A DNA stretch of 64,000 bases from Streptomyces sp. NBC_00258 (GCF_036182465.1 NZ_CP108081.1:11904001-11968000); one strand, 5' to 3'. Numbered from the stretch's first letter, positions 1 to 9,670 are shown. The notes: generated from the sequence alone by a model not told the origin. A program made the numbers and translations.

Positions 1-60
1 TCGCCGCCGGTGTCCCGGTAGGTCAGTGTGCATCCGTCCCGTGTGCTGACGGTTGCCGTG

Positions 61-1326
61 TCAGTGTCCATCTACATGTCCTTTCGTGCTGCGGACGCGA
101 ATGAGTTCCTTTTGGCGGTGCGGTTCGTCCATGAGCGTCATCATCGTGATCCCGAGGTGCAGTGCCAGGCGGGTAGAACCGTCGCTCAGGTCGAGACCGG
201 TCAACTCGATGATCTTACTCAGTCGGTAGTAGAGCGTTGTCCGGTGGATGTGCAGGTCATCGGCTGCGGCAGGACCCGAACCCGCATGCGCGAGGTAGGA
301 AGTGACGGTCTGTAGGAGAGTCCCGTCCGGGTCGGCGGCACGCAGCAGTTGCAGCTCCTGGGGCAGGAGGGCGGGCACGAGTTGATCGGCGGGAATCATG
401 AGAAGCGGGCCGAGCGCGCCTAGGTCGCTCCAGGCAGCAACCGGGCCGGGCGCGACGGCTTGGGCTCGGCAGGCCAGCCGGGCCTGGGCGGCGCTATCGG
501 CTGCATGGATCAGTCCCGGCACGGTGGAGCCGATGCCGGCGACACAGCTGAAACGTCCTGCTGCCAGGTCGGCGCTGCGTTGGAGCATCGACGCTGCGTG
601 GTCCTTGAGGGTGGGAATGTCCGGGATGCTCTGGGAACCGAGGAGCAGGAGTCCCATGTCGCCGCAGACGGCGCTGAGGACGGCGGCACGGCGCAGCCGG
701 GGTTCGGTGGCGACGGCGTTGCGCAGGGCGACTTCGACGTGCTTGGCGCCGGCGTTGTCGGTGGCCTTGGTGCAGGTGAGTTCGATGGCGGTGACGTAGG
801 TGAAGCGTTGGGCGCGGTCCCCGGCGCTGAGCTCGGCGGTCGCCCGGCGTCGTGCCACGGGGTCGGAGCTGATCAGGTCCAGAACGGTGAGTTCCTGGAC
901 AGCGGGATCAGTGGTCTGCCGGTCGCGCCGGGCCACCAGGAGGACCGCGACGGTGTCGGCGACTTCCTTGATCTCAGCCTTTTCACCGGCGTTCAGTGAG
1001 CCGTCGGCGTCGATGACGACGAGCAGCCCCACCGGCTCGCCGCGCCAGCACACCGGTTGGCAGTATCTGGCGCGCATGCCCAGTTCCGGGTTGGCGGGCA
1101 CTACGCCGGCTGTGGTCCAGGTGGCGGTGCCGCTGGCGAGCATGTAGCCGACCGCCCTGCTGTCGGCCTGCCGTCGTAGTACGGCGGTCACCCGGACCGC
1201 GTCCTCGTCGCCGAAGTGGGCGCTGTAGTACAGCAGCCGTACGGCTGGATCGTTGACCGCGACGGAACGGCGCAGCCGACGCGCCAGCCGGTCCACCATC
1301 CCTTGAACGTCCTCGTCTGCCACCAT
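61..1326 (-). CDS. PucR-type transcriptional regulator
   Basis: A 421-residue cytosolic regulator. Residues about 370-410 form the C-terminal helix-turn-helix typical of PucR/CdaR proteins, with the signature HIHRTTLYYRLSKI followed by a long helix rich in leucine. The upstream half (about 30-125) looks like a GAF-type sensor region and the middle resembles the GGDEF-derived CdaR/PucR linker. Such proteins usually control a nearby catabolic gene in response to a small metabolite. The neighbour is a divergent alpha/beta hydrolase about 200 bases away, so that gene is a plausible target, but this is inference. The ATG start at 1326 was chosen because it gives a full family length. The effector is unknown. 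Confidence 0.85.
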   Translation of the reverse strand: MVADEDVQGMVDRLARRLRRSVAVNDPAVRLLYYSAHFGDEDAVRVTAVLRRQADSRAVGYMLASGTATWTTAGVVPANPELGMRARYCQPVCWRGEPVGLLVVIDADGSLNAGEKAEIKEVADTVAVLLVARRDRQTTDPAVQELTVLDLISSDPVARRRATAELSAGDRAQRFTYVTAIELTCTKATDNAGAKHVEVALRNAVATEPRLRRAAVLSAVCGDMGLLLLGSQSIPDIPTLKDHAASMLQRSADLAAGRFSCVAGIGSTVPGLIHAADSAAQARLACRAQAVAPGPVAAWSDLGALGPLLMIPADQLVPALLPQELQLLRAADPDGTLLQTVTSYLAHAGSGPAAADDLHIHRTTLYYRLSKIIELTGLDLSDGSTRLALHLGITMMTLMDEPHRQKELIRVRSTKGHVDGH

Positions 1327-1524
1327 CTTGGCACTCTACAGAAGTAGGAAGATCACCCGTCAGAACTCGTCTGCCGATGGATGCACCGAGGGTTCCCTTG
1401 CTGGAAGAGTGGCCAGTGCCAGCAAGGACCGTGCGATCGCCCGGTTCCCACGTTCATCTTCTGTCGAACCGGATGTGACGCGCTGGCAGCCATCAGAGCA
1501 ACTCTGAACACCAGGAGAACCGGA

Positions 1525-2349
1525 ATGCCTTACATCACCAGCGTTGACGGCACTCAGATCTACTACAAGGACTGGGGCACGGGCCGGCCGGTCGTCCTGA
1601 GCCACGGATGGCCGCTGAACTCCGACTCGTGGGAGGCACAGATGCTCTTCCTGGCCGAGAGCGGATTCCGCGTCATCGCCCACGACCGCAGGGGACACGG
1701 CCGCTCCACCCAGACCTGGGGCGGCAACGAGATGGACACGTACGCCGACGACCTGGCGGCACTGATCGACGCCCTGGACCTGAACGGCGTCAGCCTGGTC
1801 GGCTTCTCCACCGGCGGCGGCGAGGTGGCCCGCTACATCGGCCGACACGGCACGGCGAAGGTCGCCAAGGCAGTGCTGGTCTCCTCGGTGCCGCCGTTCA
1901 TGCTCAAGACGCCCGACAACCCGGGCGGAGTAGACGTCGAGGTCTTCGACGGCCTGCGCGCCGGTTCGCTGGCCGACCGGTCCCAGCTCTACAAGGACCT
2001 GGCCGCAGGACCCTTCTTCGGCAACAACCGCGACGGGCAGGAAGCCTCCCAGGGCATGCAGGACGCCTTCTGGCGCCAGGGCATGCAGGCCGGACACCGC
2101 AACGCTTACGAGAGCATCGCCGCATTCTCGGCCACTGACTTCCGCTCCGACCTGGCCACGTTCGACGTGCCCACCCTGGTGATCCACGGCGACGACGACC
2201 AGGTAGTCCCCTTCGAGGTCGGCGGCAAGGCCTCCGCTGCCCTGATCCCTGGCGCCCAGCTCAAGGTCTATCCCGGCGCCCCCCACGGCATCACCGACAC
2301 CCACAAGGACCAGCTCAACGTCGACCTGCTGGAGTTCCTCAAGAGCTGA
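1525..2349 (+). CDS. Alpha/beta hydrolase, non-haem chloroperoxidase-like
   Basis: A 274-residue alpha/beta-fold hydrolase. The start MPYITSVDGTQIYYKDWG is typical of the non-haem (cofactor-free) chloroperoxidase/esterase group. It has the HGWPL oxyanion-hole loop, the nucleophile elbow GFSTGGG (Ser near residue 95), the acid in HGDDDQVVP and the catalytic His in GAPHGI near the C-terminus. The ATG at 1525 follows an AGGAG ribosome site 5-9 bases upstream; the reading frame stays open further upstream but nothing there looks like protein of this family. Known family members hydrolyse esters and can make peracids in vitro; the physiological substrate cannot be read from sequence. It is divergent from the PucR-type gene, which may regulate it. 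Confidence 0.9.
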   Translation: MPYITSVDGTQIYYKDWGTGRPVVLSHGWPLNSDSWEAQMLFLAESGFRVIAHDRRGHGRSTQTWGGNEMDTYADDLAALIDALDLNGVSLVGFSTGGGEVARYIGRHGTAKVAKAVLVSSVPPFMLKTPDNPGGVDVEVFDGLRAGSLADRSQLYKDLAAGPFFGNNRDGQEASQGMQDAFWRQGMQAGHRNAYESIAAFSATDFRSDLATFDVPTLVIHGDDDQVVPFEVGGKASAALIPGAQLKVYPGAPHGITDTHKDQLNVDLLEFLKS

Positions 2350-2904
2350 CAGCCAGCCGGTTGCGGCGATTCGCCACCGGGCTGGTCCCGCCGCCCACGC
2401 TTGGATGGGCGGAACCAGCCCGGCCACCGCTCGGCCCTCACATCCGAACCGCGGAGACGACGGAGGAACTCGACCGCTAGTGGGGGCGGCGCATCATGCT
2501 GCTCCTTGCGTCCGGACCGCCGTTCGGCCCCGGACAGGTCGGAGCGAGCCGGAGCACGAAAACACCCGGCGGTCACCGCCGCGACCAGCGCACGGGCTGC
2601 GAACTGACGCTCCCCCAACAGAGCGTCGACCGGGCGCTGTCGAGAGCGCGGGCACCGGTCGCAGGCGGAGTCGCTCGCCTGAAGCCCCCCGGATCTTCTG
2701 CAGAGCGCGGTGCAGCCCGAATCGAATGACGTCAATCGCAGCAGCCGTCCTCACCCTCGAGCGGCAGCGCTGAAAGACCTCACTGGCTCGATACCTTCGG
2801 GATCTCTCCTGGATTTACCTGAAATGCCGGTACTAGATGGCACAGGATGAGGGGCATTGTTGCTGGCCCCATGGCTGGGGGCTTGCCAGGCGCAAGGGGG
2901 GACT
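2350..2904. other. Intergenic stretch, no supported gene
   Basis: About 550 bases between the hydrolase and the Trypco1-like gene. Several short frames are open here, but none shows family-like residues or a convincing ribosome site. A promoter for the downstream protease/kinase unit is expected in its last 100 bases. I see no clear hairpin or repeat. Confidence 0.4.
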
Positions 2905-3225
2905 GTGGCGGAGCTCGTCATGATGACGGTGGACGGTAATGGCGAAGGCACTGCCGTCTTCGAGGTCGACAGCGCCTTGGCGGGCTCGGACCTGGAACTT
3001 GCGGCGGGCGATGGCGTCGTAGCCCGAGCCGAAACCTCTCTCCGTGAAGCCCTGGACCGTGTGAGGCCAGCTCTGTCGCAGGTCTCCGAAACGGTCCGAG
3101 AACTCAAGCCGGATGAGATGGAGATCCAGTTCGGGCTGAAGATTGGTGGCGAGAGCGGCGTGATCATCGCCAAGGGGACGGCAGAGGTGAATTTCGCCGT
3201 CCGGGTGGTCTGGAAGCGTGCCTGA
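2905..3225 (+). CDS. Trypco1-like (CU044_2847 family) small protein
   Basis: A 106-residue protein starting at GTG 2905, eight bases after a purine-rich AAGGGGGG site; an earlier ATG at 2857 is possible but lacks such a site. The body (MTVDGNGEGTAVFEVD at the start, a central acidic helix and a final strand ending NFAVRVVWK) matches the small CU044_2847 or trypsin-co-occurring domain 1 family. Members of that family are typically encoded next to trypsin-like proteases fused to signalling modules. Here it lies five bases upstream of exactly such a gene, so the two are very probably one operon. The family is proposed to act as a substrate or adaptor of the protease; this has not been shown here. 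Confidence 0.8.
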   Translation: MAELVMMTVDGNGEGTAVFEVDSALAGSDLELAAGDGVVARAETSLREALDRVRPALSQVSETVRELKPDEMEIQFGLKIGGESGVIIAKGTAEVNFAVRVVWKRA

Positions 3226-3230
3226 TCCGC

Positions 3231-6200
3231 ATGCACGCTCGGCGGGAAGGGTTCATCGTAAAGATCCGGTCAGCGGCCTCGGGCGTTCCTATCGGCCTTG
3301 GCTTCGTGGTCGGAGACCGGCACATCGTCACCTGTGCACATGTCGTCAATGCGGCGCTCGGGCGCGACAAGCACCACCGTGAGCTTCCCCAAGACGACGC
3401 ACGCATTCAGGTGGAGTTCGTATTGCTCGGCGACGTCGACGGCGCACCGCTGCGTGTCTGTCGGGTGGCGGCGTGGGATCCGCCCGCGGGACCGGGCGGC
3501 GCTGGACGTGACGTGGCCGGCCTGGTCGTTGTAGGTGCAGACACGCTGCCCGTTGGAGCCGGGCCGGCGCGGTTGGTCGATGCGCGTATCGGCCTGACCC
3601 CTGATGCGCAGGTGGCGGTGTTCGGCTATCCAAGTGCCCCCGACCGTAAGGACAAGGGAGCTTGGACCAGTTGCTCCATACGGGGAGCAGTCGGTGGTGG
3701 TTTGATCCAGCTCGATGCCCGCGCCGAGGCAGCCTTGCGAGCTCAGCCCGGTTACAGCGGCGCGCCGGTTGTGGCAACGGATCGCTGGGGCGATGCGGCG
3801 GTGGGGATGCTCGCAATCGCCAGCAAAGGAGGCGCGGCGCAAGATGCGTATGCGGTGCCCCTGTCGGAAGTAGCGGCCGTATGGCCCGAAGTCCTGGGCC
3901 GGCTGGTACTTCCTCCCTGTCCGTACCGAGGGCTGCAGGCGTTCACGGCCGCAGATGCGCAAGCGGGCGTGTTCGTGGGGCGCGAGCGCGAGGTCAAACG
4001 GCTCCGGGAGATGGTGAGGGCGCAGCCGCTCGTTGTCGTCACCGGCCCTTCCGGAGTCGGCAAGTCGTCGCTTGTTGCGGCTGGTCTGCAGCCTGCCCTC
4101 GCCGCCGACGGATGGACCGTGGCTTCCTTCCGTCCGGGTGTAGCCCCCTATGAGTCAGTCGCTCGGGCCCTGCTTGATCTTGAGCGTCCCGGAGCAAGCC
4201 ACTCCCTTGAACAGCTGGACCATCGAGCGCAGGCGCTGCGCGAGGACGGATTTTGGCCCGTAGCTTCGCGGGTTGCGCTGCTGACCGGCAGACGGCTGGC
4301 CCTCATTGGCGATCAGTTCGAGGAGGTGCTCAGCGGGAGCCCGGACACGGAGAAGGCACTGGAGTTCCTGCAGCATCTGCTGCCGCCCTCAGACCTGGTG
4401 CAAGACGCAAACGTACGGCTGGTCTGCACACTGCGCGCCGACTTTCTTCCCGACTTGCTGGAACTACCCGATATCGGTTCCCGTCTACAGGACCGGCAGT
4501 TGAACGTATCCCCGCTGGACGAGGCAGCACTGACACGGGTGATCGTGGAACCCGCACAGCTAGCTGGCGTGGCCTTCAGCCCGGGACTGGCGGAGCAGAT
4601 CGCGGGTGAGGCCAGCAGAGCGGCAGGCAGTCTGCCGCTCCTGGAATTCACCCTGACCGAACTGTGGCCCCTGCAGCGTGAACGCCAGATCAGTTTTGAC
4701 AGTTATTACGGCCTGGGAGGCGTCGCTGGAGCTCTGAACCAGCATGCGGAGAAGGCCTACTACTGGCTACACGACCAACTCCGCCTGGATGAGCAACGCA
4801 TCCGCCGCGCACTGCTTTCCATGATCCGTGCCCGCGGCGGGGCAGCCAGCGCCGTCCGCGTCACCGCCGACCGTGCCCATCTCGGCAGTGACTGGTACAT
4901 CGCCCAGCTGCTCGCCGAACCGGACCGCCGCCTGGTCATCCTGGGATCAGACGGACCCCAGACGGCCGAGATCGCACACGAGGCCCTGATCCGGGAATGG
5001 GACAGACTCTCCGCCTGGGTCGAAGAGGACGCCGATTTCCAGCAGTGGCTGACCGTCATGGAAGAACGAGCCCGAGACGAAGACCTGCTCTCCGCCACCC
5101 GAGTGGCGGAGGCGCAGCGCTGGCTGGGGGAACGCCGAACCGACATCCCTCAAAAAGTTGCCAATCTCATCCAGCTCAGCAGCGAAGCAATCCTCGAACA
5201 ACAGCAAACTCAGCAGCTGTTAAGCCAATCTCAGCAGATAGCAGCACAATTGCGGCATCAGACCGTGGAGTTGGAGGAACGGCAGAGCACCCTTCAGGCA
5301 TCCAATGCTCAACTGGAGCAGAGGGCCTCGCTGTTGGCCCAGCGAAACCGCGACATCGAAGACAAGAACGCCGAGATCGAGGACGCCCGGCAGGTCCTGG
5401 AGGAGCGCGCCGAGCAACTCGCAGTCTCCATGCGCTACAAGACCGAGTTCCTGGCGAACATGTCGCACGAGCTGCGCACACCGCTCAACTCGCTGCTGAT
5501 CCTGGCCAAGCTGCTTGCCGACAACGATGAAAAGAACCTCTCGCAGAGGCAGGTCGAGTTCGCCGAGACCATCCACGGCGCCGGCTCCGACCTGCTCCAG
5601 CTGATCAATGACATCCTCGACCTGTCGACGGTTGAGGCGGGCAAGATGGACGTCTCCGCCACCCCTGCCACGCTCGTACAGCTCGCCGACTATTTGAGGG
5701 CCGTCTTCAGTCCACTGGTAGCGGAAAAGGGCCTCAACTTCTCCGTACGGGTGTCCCCAGATCTGCCTCCCACGCTACTCACCGACGAACAGCGACTGCT
5801 GCAAGTGCTGCGCAACCTGTTGTCCAACGCGATCAAGTTCACCGATTCCGGAGAAGTCGAGCTGGCCATTCACCCGGCCGGCATGGAGATGCCGTCCGCC
5901 ATCCGGCTGCAGCTCCTTGAGGCCGGGTCGCTGTCGGGCCCAGATGCTGATCTCATCGCATTCGCCGTGACCGACACCGGGATCGGTATCGCGGCCAGTG
6001 AGATGGAGGTCATCTTCGAGGCGTTCCGGCAAGTGGAAAGGATCACCAGCCGCAAGTACGGCGGTACGGGCCTCGGACTCAGCATTTCGCGAGAAATCGC
6101 GCGGCTGCTCGGCGGCGAGATCCATGTGCGGAGTGAACCAGGGCACGGCTCGACGTTCACGCTGTACTTGCCCCTGCATCCGAGCGAGCCATCGCAGGAC

Positions 6201-6767
6201 GACGAGAGAGTGGCAATGGCACAGAACGAACTCGCTGCGCTCTTCAGACGCCGTCACGGAGCGGGCTTGCCTCAGCAGGAGGACGCCCTGCCTGACGCCC
6301 AGGCGCCGTCTGCGCGCTCGGGCCCGCGCCAGGCATTGGGGGAATCAGCACGAGGCATCCGCTTTGACGGTGAGAAAGTATTGATCGTCGATGACGACGT
6401 ACGCGGCATCTTCGAGCTCACCAACATCTTGGAACGGCACGGTCTGGACGTGCATTACGCCGAGAGCAGTGACGAGGCCATCAACGCTCTGGAGCAGCAC
6501 GATGACATCAAGGTGCTCGTGATCGACATCACGCTGCCGGAGGCGGACGGCCCCACCGCAATCGCGAAGATTCGCCGGGCGCCCAAGTGCAGTGGGATTC
6601 CCATCATCGCACTGGCGCCGGACGGTGCACTCGGCAGTCAGGAGCTGGCTGTCGAGGCAGGCGCCTCCAGTTGCGTGGCCAAGCCCGTCGACCTCGATGT
6701 CCTACTGCCCCAGCTGCGCCGGTGGATGGAAGAATCCGCCGACGCCCCTGAGGCTGCCCCAAGATAG
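3231..6767 (+). CDS. Trypsin-like protease / STAND ATPase / histidine kinase / receiver fusion
   Basis: A 1178-residue protein with five modules. Residues 1-220 are a trypsin-like serine protease with the triad visible as His37 (TCAHVV), Asp94 and Ser176 (QPGYSGAPV). Residues 230-640 are an nSTAND1-type NTPase opened by CPYRGLQAF, with Walker A GPSGVGKS at 272-279 and Walker B LALIGDQFEE near 361. A glutamine-rich coiled coil covers about 650-740. A HisKA domain follows with phospho-acceptor His746 (FLANMSHELRTPLN), then HATPase_c with an N box near 866 and DTGIGI near 914. The C-terminus is a receiver domain with Asp1099 in VIDITLPEADG and Lys in AKPVD. No membrane segment is evident, so it is probably cytosolic. 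STAND proteases are usually triggered by a bound signal; coupling one to a phosphorelay is unusual. It is co-transcribed with the Trypco1-like gene. Confidence 0.9.
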   Translation: MHARREGFIVKIRSAASGVPIGLGFVVGDRHIVTCAHVVNAALGRDKHHRELPQDDARIQVEFVLLGDVDGAPLRVCRVAAWDPPAGPGGAGRDVAGLVVVGADTLPVGAGPARLVDARIGLTPDAQVAVFGYPSAPDRKDKGAWTSCSIRGAVGGGLIQLDARAEAALRAQPGYSGAPVVATDRWGDAAVGMLAIASKGGAAQDAYAVPLSEVAAVWPEVLGRLVLPPCPYRGLQAFTAADAQAGVFVGREREVKRLREMVRAQPLVVVTGPSGVGKSSLVAAGLQPALAADGWTVASFRPGVAPYESVARALLDLERPGASHSLEQLDHRAQALREDGFWPVASRVALLTGRRLALIGDQFEEVLSGSPDTEKALEFLQHLLPPSDLVQDANVRLVCTLRADFLPDLLELPDIGSRLQDRQLNVSPLDEAALTRVIVEPAQLAGVAFSPGLAEQIAGEASRAAGSLPLLEFTLTELWPLQRERQISFDSYYGLGGVAGALNQHAEKAYYWLHDQLRLDEQRIRRALLSMIRARGGAASAVRVTADRAHLGSDWYIAQLLAEPDRRLVILGSDGPQTAEIAHEALIREWDRLSAWVEEDADFQQWLTVMEERARDEDLLSATRVAEAQRWLGERRTDIPQKVANLIQLSSEAILEQQQTQQLLSQSQQIAAQLRHQTVELEERQSTLQASNAQLEQRASLLAQRNRDIEDKNAEIEDARQVLEERAEQLAVSMRYKTEFLANMSHELRTPLNSLLILAKLLADNDEKNLSQRQVEFAETIHGAGSDLLQLINDILDLSTVEAGKMDVSATPATLVQLADYLRAVFSPLVAEKGLNFSVRVSPDLPPTLLTDEQRLLQVLRNLLSNAIKFTDSGEVELAIHPAGMEMPSAIRLQLLEAGSLSGPDADLIAFAVTDTGIGIAASEMEVIFEAFRQVERITSRKYGGTGLGLSISREIARLLGGEIHVRSEPGHGSTFTLYLPLHPSEPSQDDERVAMAQNELAALFRRRHGAGLPQQEDALPDAQAPSARSGPRQALGESARGIRFDGEKVLIVDDDVRGIFELTNILERHGLDVHYAESSDEAINALEQHDDIKVLVIDITLPEADGPTAIAKIRRAPKCSGIPIIALAPDGALGSQELAVEAGASSCVAKPVDLDVLLPQLRRWMEESADAPEAAPR

Positions 6768-7317
6768 AGGCGCATGACGTGGCCAAAGAGTCTTGTGGAG
6801 AGATAGCCATGGAGAGTTGGTGACGACTGCGCGGCCAGAACGCCGCTTCACAGTTGCGGGAACGCTCGCAATGAAGGATGGCAGACTGGCGAACGGAGAC
6901 GGCTTTAACCGCTCCAGCTTCGGAGGGGAAGAAGCCGAAGCACACACCGAGCACCACGGTGGAGCACCCGAGCGCAACACTGAGTCAGCAGGACCCCTCC
7001 GTATCCGCATCCCCGGGATCATGCGCTGTTCCCTGGAGGGCATCTGACCGGCGCCCCGGCGGGTCTGGCGGTCACCTTGACGGTCTGGCTGGACGCGCTC
7101 CTCGACGCCCGGGGATCGACTCGGCCGCCCTCGGCGGGCACCCGTACGGAGATTGGACCGCACCTCACTGCGGCCTGCACGCACCTGCCCGCGTACGCGA
7201 CGCACGGCTGCGCTTCCTGTCGTTGTGATCACGAAGTCGCCCAGACCGTCGGCGTACGGGAGAGGGGTGCGCAGCCTCTGCCCGTCGGCTGTTGTTTGTG
7301 GGAGCTACGGTCACTGG
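6768..7317. other. Intergenic stretch, no supported gene
   Basis: About 550 bases between the protease/kinase gene and the ribbon-helix-helix gene. Short frames on both strands are open but look like random GC-rich reading; none has a credible start or family resemblance. It may hold remnants of an older gene. I see no strong hairpin. Confidence 0.35.
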
Positions 7318-7659
7318 TCACGATCGTGGATGCTGCCCCGTGACCTCCGAGGAGGGCATTCGTTCCTGTGTGGAGGCGGCCCGCCGCGGGCCGGGACTGC
7401 GCACCTGCGGAAGGTCGTCGCGGTTCTCATCGCCGGCGAGGGCGTCCTGTGCCATCAGACGGTAGCGGTGCAGCAGCAGGGCCAACTGTTCCGGCTGTGT
7501 ATCGACGCTGGCCACCAGCGCTGCCAACAGCTCGGCGCGTGAGGTGCGTTCACCGGCGGCTGTGGCGGCTCGGACCAGGACGTTCAGCCGACGGTCGACG
7601 TCCTCCGGCCACTGCACTGAGGTCGTGCGGCGCTGTTGCTGCAGATGCAGCAACTCCAT
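7318..7659 (-). CDS. Ribbon-helix-helix-like DNA-binding protein
   Basis: A 113-residue protein. The start ATG at 7659 is preceded by GAGGGGGAG; upstream extension in the same frame is low-complexity and opposes the neighbouring gene. Residues about 10-50 (TSVQWPEDVDRRLNVL then RTSRAELLAALV) have the strand-helix-helix pattern of MetJ/Arc-type repressors. The C-terminal tail is polar and probably disordered. It is divergent from the base-modification-like gene at 7708, with only 48 bases between, including an AT-rich AATATATATT palindrome. It could therefore be the local repressor; an antitoxin-like role is an alternative. No partner is fixed by sequence. Confidence 0.6.
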   Translation of the reverse strand: MELLHLQQQRRTTSVQWPEDVDRRLNVLVRAATAAGERTSRAELLAALVASVDTQPEQLALLLHRYRLMAQDALAGDENRDDLPQVRSPGPRRAASTQERMPSSEVTGQHPRS

Positions 7660-7707
7660 GGCTCCCCCTCGGTGACAGCAGACCAATAACGAATATATAT
7701 TGCGTGC

Positions 7708-8724
7708 ATGGTAACGCTGCTGCAAGACCGTCAGACGTCCGCGGGCCTGGGGGCCGCGCTGGGAAGGGTGCGGGTGGCGGGCCGGGAGCTGCGGCCGACG
7801 CCGGTGTTCGACACCTACTGGCGGTTCGCGTCGGCCAGGCAGGCCGTGTACGAGGCGCGCCTGGCGGGGCGGCCCCAGCCGTGGAGCGAGGACCCGATCC
7901 TGTCCAGGCACCGGTTCACCAACTGCTACCGGGCTGCCGACCGGGTCAGTCAGGCTGTGGTCTCGGACGTGATCTACTGCGGCCCGCAGCAGTGGGAGGA
8001 GGTGTTCTTCCGCACCCTGCTGTTCAAGATCTTCAACAAGGAGTCGACCTGGCGGCTGCTCAACCGGGAGCTGGGGGAGGTGCGTTGGGAAGGCTACGAC
8101 TTCCGGGCCTACGACCGCGTCCTGTCAGAGGCCTTCGCGCGGGAAGAGCGCCTGTACTCGGCTGCCTATATCGTGCCGCCGCCGCAGCTGGGGGAGGAGC
8201 GCAAGCACCGCAATCATCTGCGGTTGCTGGAGATGATGATGACGTCCGGCGCCCCGGAACGTGTTCTGGACGCTGCGACGATGCGTGAGGTCTACGAGGT
8301 ACTGCTCGGCTATCCCGCGCTCGGTCCGTTCCTGGCGTACCAGTTCGCCATCGACCTCAACTACGCTCCGCAGCTGCCGTTTTCGGAGATGGACTTCGTA
8401 GTGCCCGGGCCGGGCGCCCGGGACGGCATCCGCAAGTGTTTCGGTCCGGCGGCCGACGGCATCGAAGCCGAGGTCATCCGTTACATGGCAGTCTCCCAGG
8501 GCGAGCACTTCGCCCGCCTGGGTCTGACCTTCGCCGGACTGAAGGGGAGGCCCCTGCAGCTGATCGACTGCCAGAACCTGTTCTGTGAGGTCGACAAGTA
8601 TGCGCGCGTCGCCCACCCGGACATCGCCGGCATCAGCGGCCGCAGCCGCATCAAGCAGGCCTACCGCCTCGACGGTGCGCCGCTGCGGGCGTGGTTCCCG
8701 CCCAAGTGGGGCCTGAACGGCTGA
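7708..8724 (+). CDS. Nucleotide kinase / 5-hmdU DNA kinase helical-domain-like protein
   Basis: A 338-residue, mostly helical protein. The segment VFDTYWRFASARQAVYEARL, followed by DPILSRHRFTNCYRAADRVSQ, is characteristic of the actinobacterial proteins annotated as nucleotide kinase domain or 5-hmdU DNA kinase helical domain. These are relatives of the alpha-glutamyl/putrescinyl-thymine pyrophosphorylases, a group built on a DNA-glycosylase-like helical fold. Family members are associated with making hypermodified pyrimidines in DNA. I see no P-loop, so it is more likely the helical glycosylase-like part than a kinase itself. It converges on a thymidylate-synthase homologue, which supports a joint role in pyrimidine modification. 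The ATG at 7708 lacks a clear ribosome site, so the transcript may be leaderless. Confidence 0.7.
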   Translation: MVTLLQDRQTSAGLGAALGRVRVAGRELRPTPVFDTYWRFASARQAVYEARLAGRPQPWSEDPILSRHRFTNCYRAADRVSQAVVSDVIYCGPQQWEEVFFRTLLFKIFNKESTWRLLNRELGEVRWEGYDFRAYDRVLSEAFAREERLYSAAYIVPPPQLGEERKHRNHLRLLEMMMTSGAPERVLDAATMREVYEVLLGYPALGPFLAYQFAIDLNYAPQLPFSEMDFVVPGPGARDGIRKCFGPAADGIEAEVIRYMAVSQGEHFARLGLTFAGLKGRPLQLIDCQNLFCEVDKYARVAHPDIAGISGRSRIKQAYRLDGAPLRAWFPPKWGLNG

Positions 8725-8774
8725 GATGTGCCGCCGCCGCACCGGTGGCCGGCCTGTCGTCCCGGGCGGTGTGT

Positions 8775-9617
8775 TCAGCTGCCGAGGCCGAACAGCGGGG
8801 TGGTCAGGGCGTCCTGGAGGGTGCCGAGTTCGGATTTGGTGCAGTCCAGGCGGGCGCAGCCGGCCATGACGGTCACCGTGCCGGGGGTGAGTCCGGCGTG
8901 CCGGGCGACCCAGGCGCACAGACGGCCCAGGGCGAGGTAGTTGCCGTAGGCGCGGTCGAACATGTAGTGGCTGCGGTAGTAGGCGGCCAGATGCACGGTG
9001 TTGTTCGCACTGTCGAGCTGGAACGAGCAGTGGCTCAGGCAGGGGAAGTCCAGCGGCTGCGTGTCCAGTGCCGCGGCCCTGACCACGGCCTCGGTCCCGT
9101 CGGTGGGCTGCGCCGGTACGTCCTCCCAGGCGGTGTCGTCGGCCTCGACATGGGCGGTTCCGGCTTCGTAGACCGCGTTCCATTTCGCTGAGGTGCGCAG
9201 CTTGTCCAGGCGCTGGATGACGCGGGCGAGCTGGTCGACCGGTTCCGGTTTTCCTGGGGTGCCGGGGTAGGCGACGAGCCGGCCGAAGTAGGTGCCGTGG
9301 GCGTTGCGCCGGACCTCTTGCAGCCGGGGGTAGAGGGCGCGGTAGCGGGCGGCGAGTTGGTCGTGGGTGGTGCAGGTGGCGGCGAGCTGCGCGGGGAAGA
9401 GCGTGTTGACGACGGTGTCGATGGGGTAGAGCGGCTGCTTGGTGCGTGCGGCGCGCACCCGGTCGAGTTCGGTGCGCAGGTGGGTGTCCTCCTGCAGGGG
9501 GCGGGTGATGCGGACCACGGTGTGGAAGGCCTTCTTGCCAGGGATCTCGGACAGGCGGGTGCAGGCTTCCACCCAGGCGCGTGAGATGTCCGGGGCGTCG
9601 ACGGTGAACGTGTGCAT
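8775..9617 (-). CDS. Thymidylate synthase / (d)NMP hydroxymethylase homologue
   Basis: A 280-residue protein distantly related to thymidylate synthase and its hydroxymethylase relatives. The region LDFPCLSHCSFQLD matches the active-site Pro-Cys strand. The following AAYYRSHYMFDRAYGNYLA matches the phosphate-binding Arg-Ser and the Asn that reads the uracil ring in dUMP enzymes (Asp in dCMP enzymes). Retention of Asn suggests a dUMP-type substrate; this is inference. Thymidylate synthase proper would be longer at the N-terminus and housekeeping, so this accessory copy probably hydroxymethylates or otherwise modifies a pyrimidine. It sits 53 bases after the ImmA-type gene on the same strand and is probably the last gene of that operon. 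Confidence 0.75.
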   Translation of the reverse strand: MHTFTVDAPDISRAWVEACTRLSEIPGKKAFHTVVRITRPLQEDTHLRTELDRVRAARTKQPLYPIDTVVNTLFPAQLAATCTTHDQLAARYRALYPRLQEVRRNAHGTYFGRLVAYPGTPGKPEPVDQLARVIQRLDKLRTSAKWNAVYEAGTAHVEADDTAWEDVPAQPTDGTEAVVRAAALDTQPLDFPCLSHCSFQLDSANNTVHLAAYYRSHYMFDRAYGNYLALGRLCAWVARHAGLTPGTVTVMAGCARLDCTKSELGTLQDALTTPLFGLGS

Positions 9618-9670
9618 CGGCTCGCTCCTGGTTCGGCAGGTCGGCGGGGTGCCGTGGGCGGATGGGGCGT

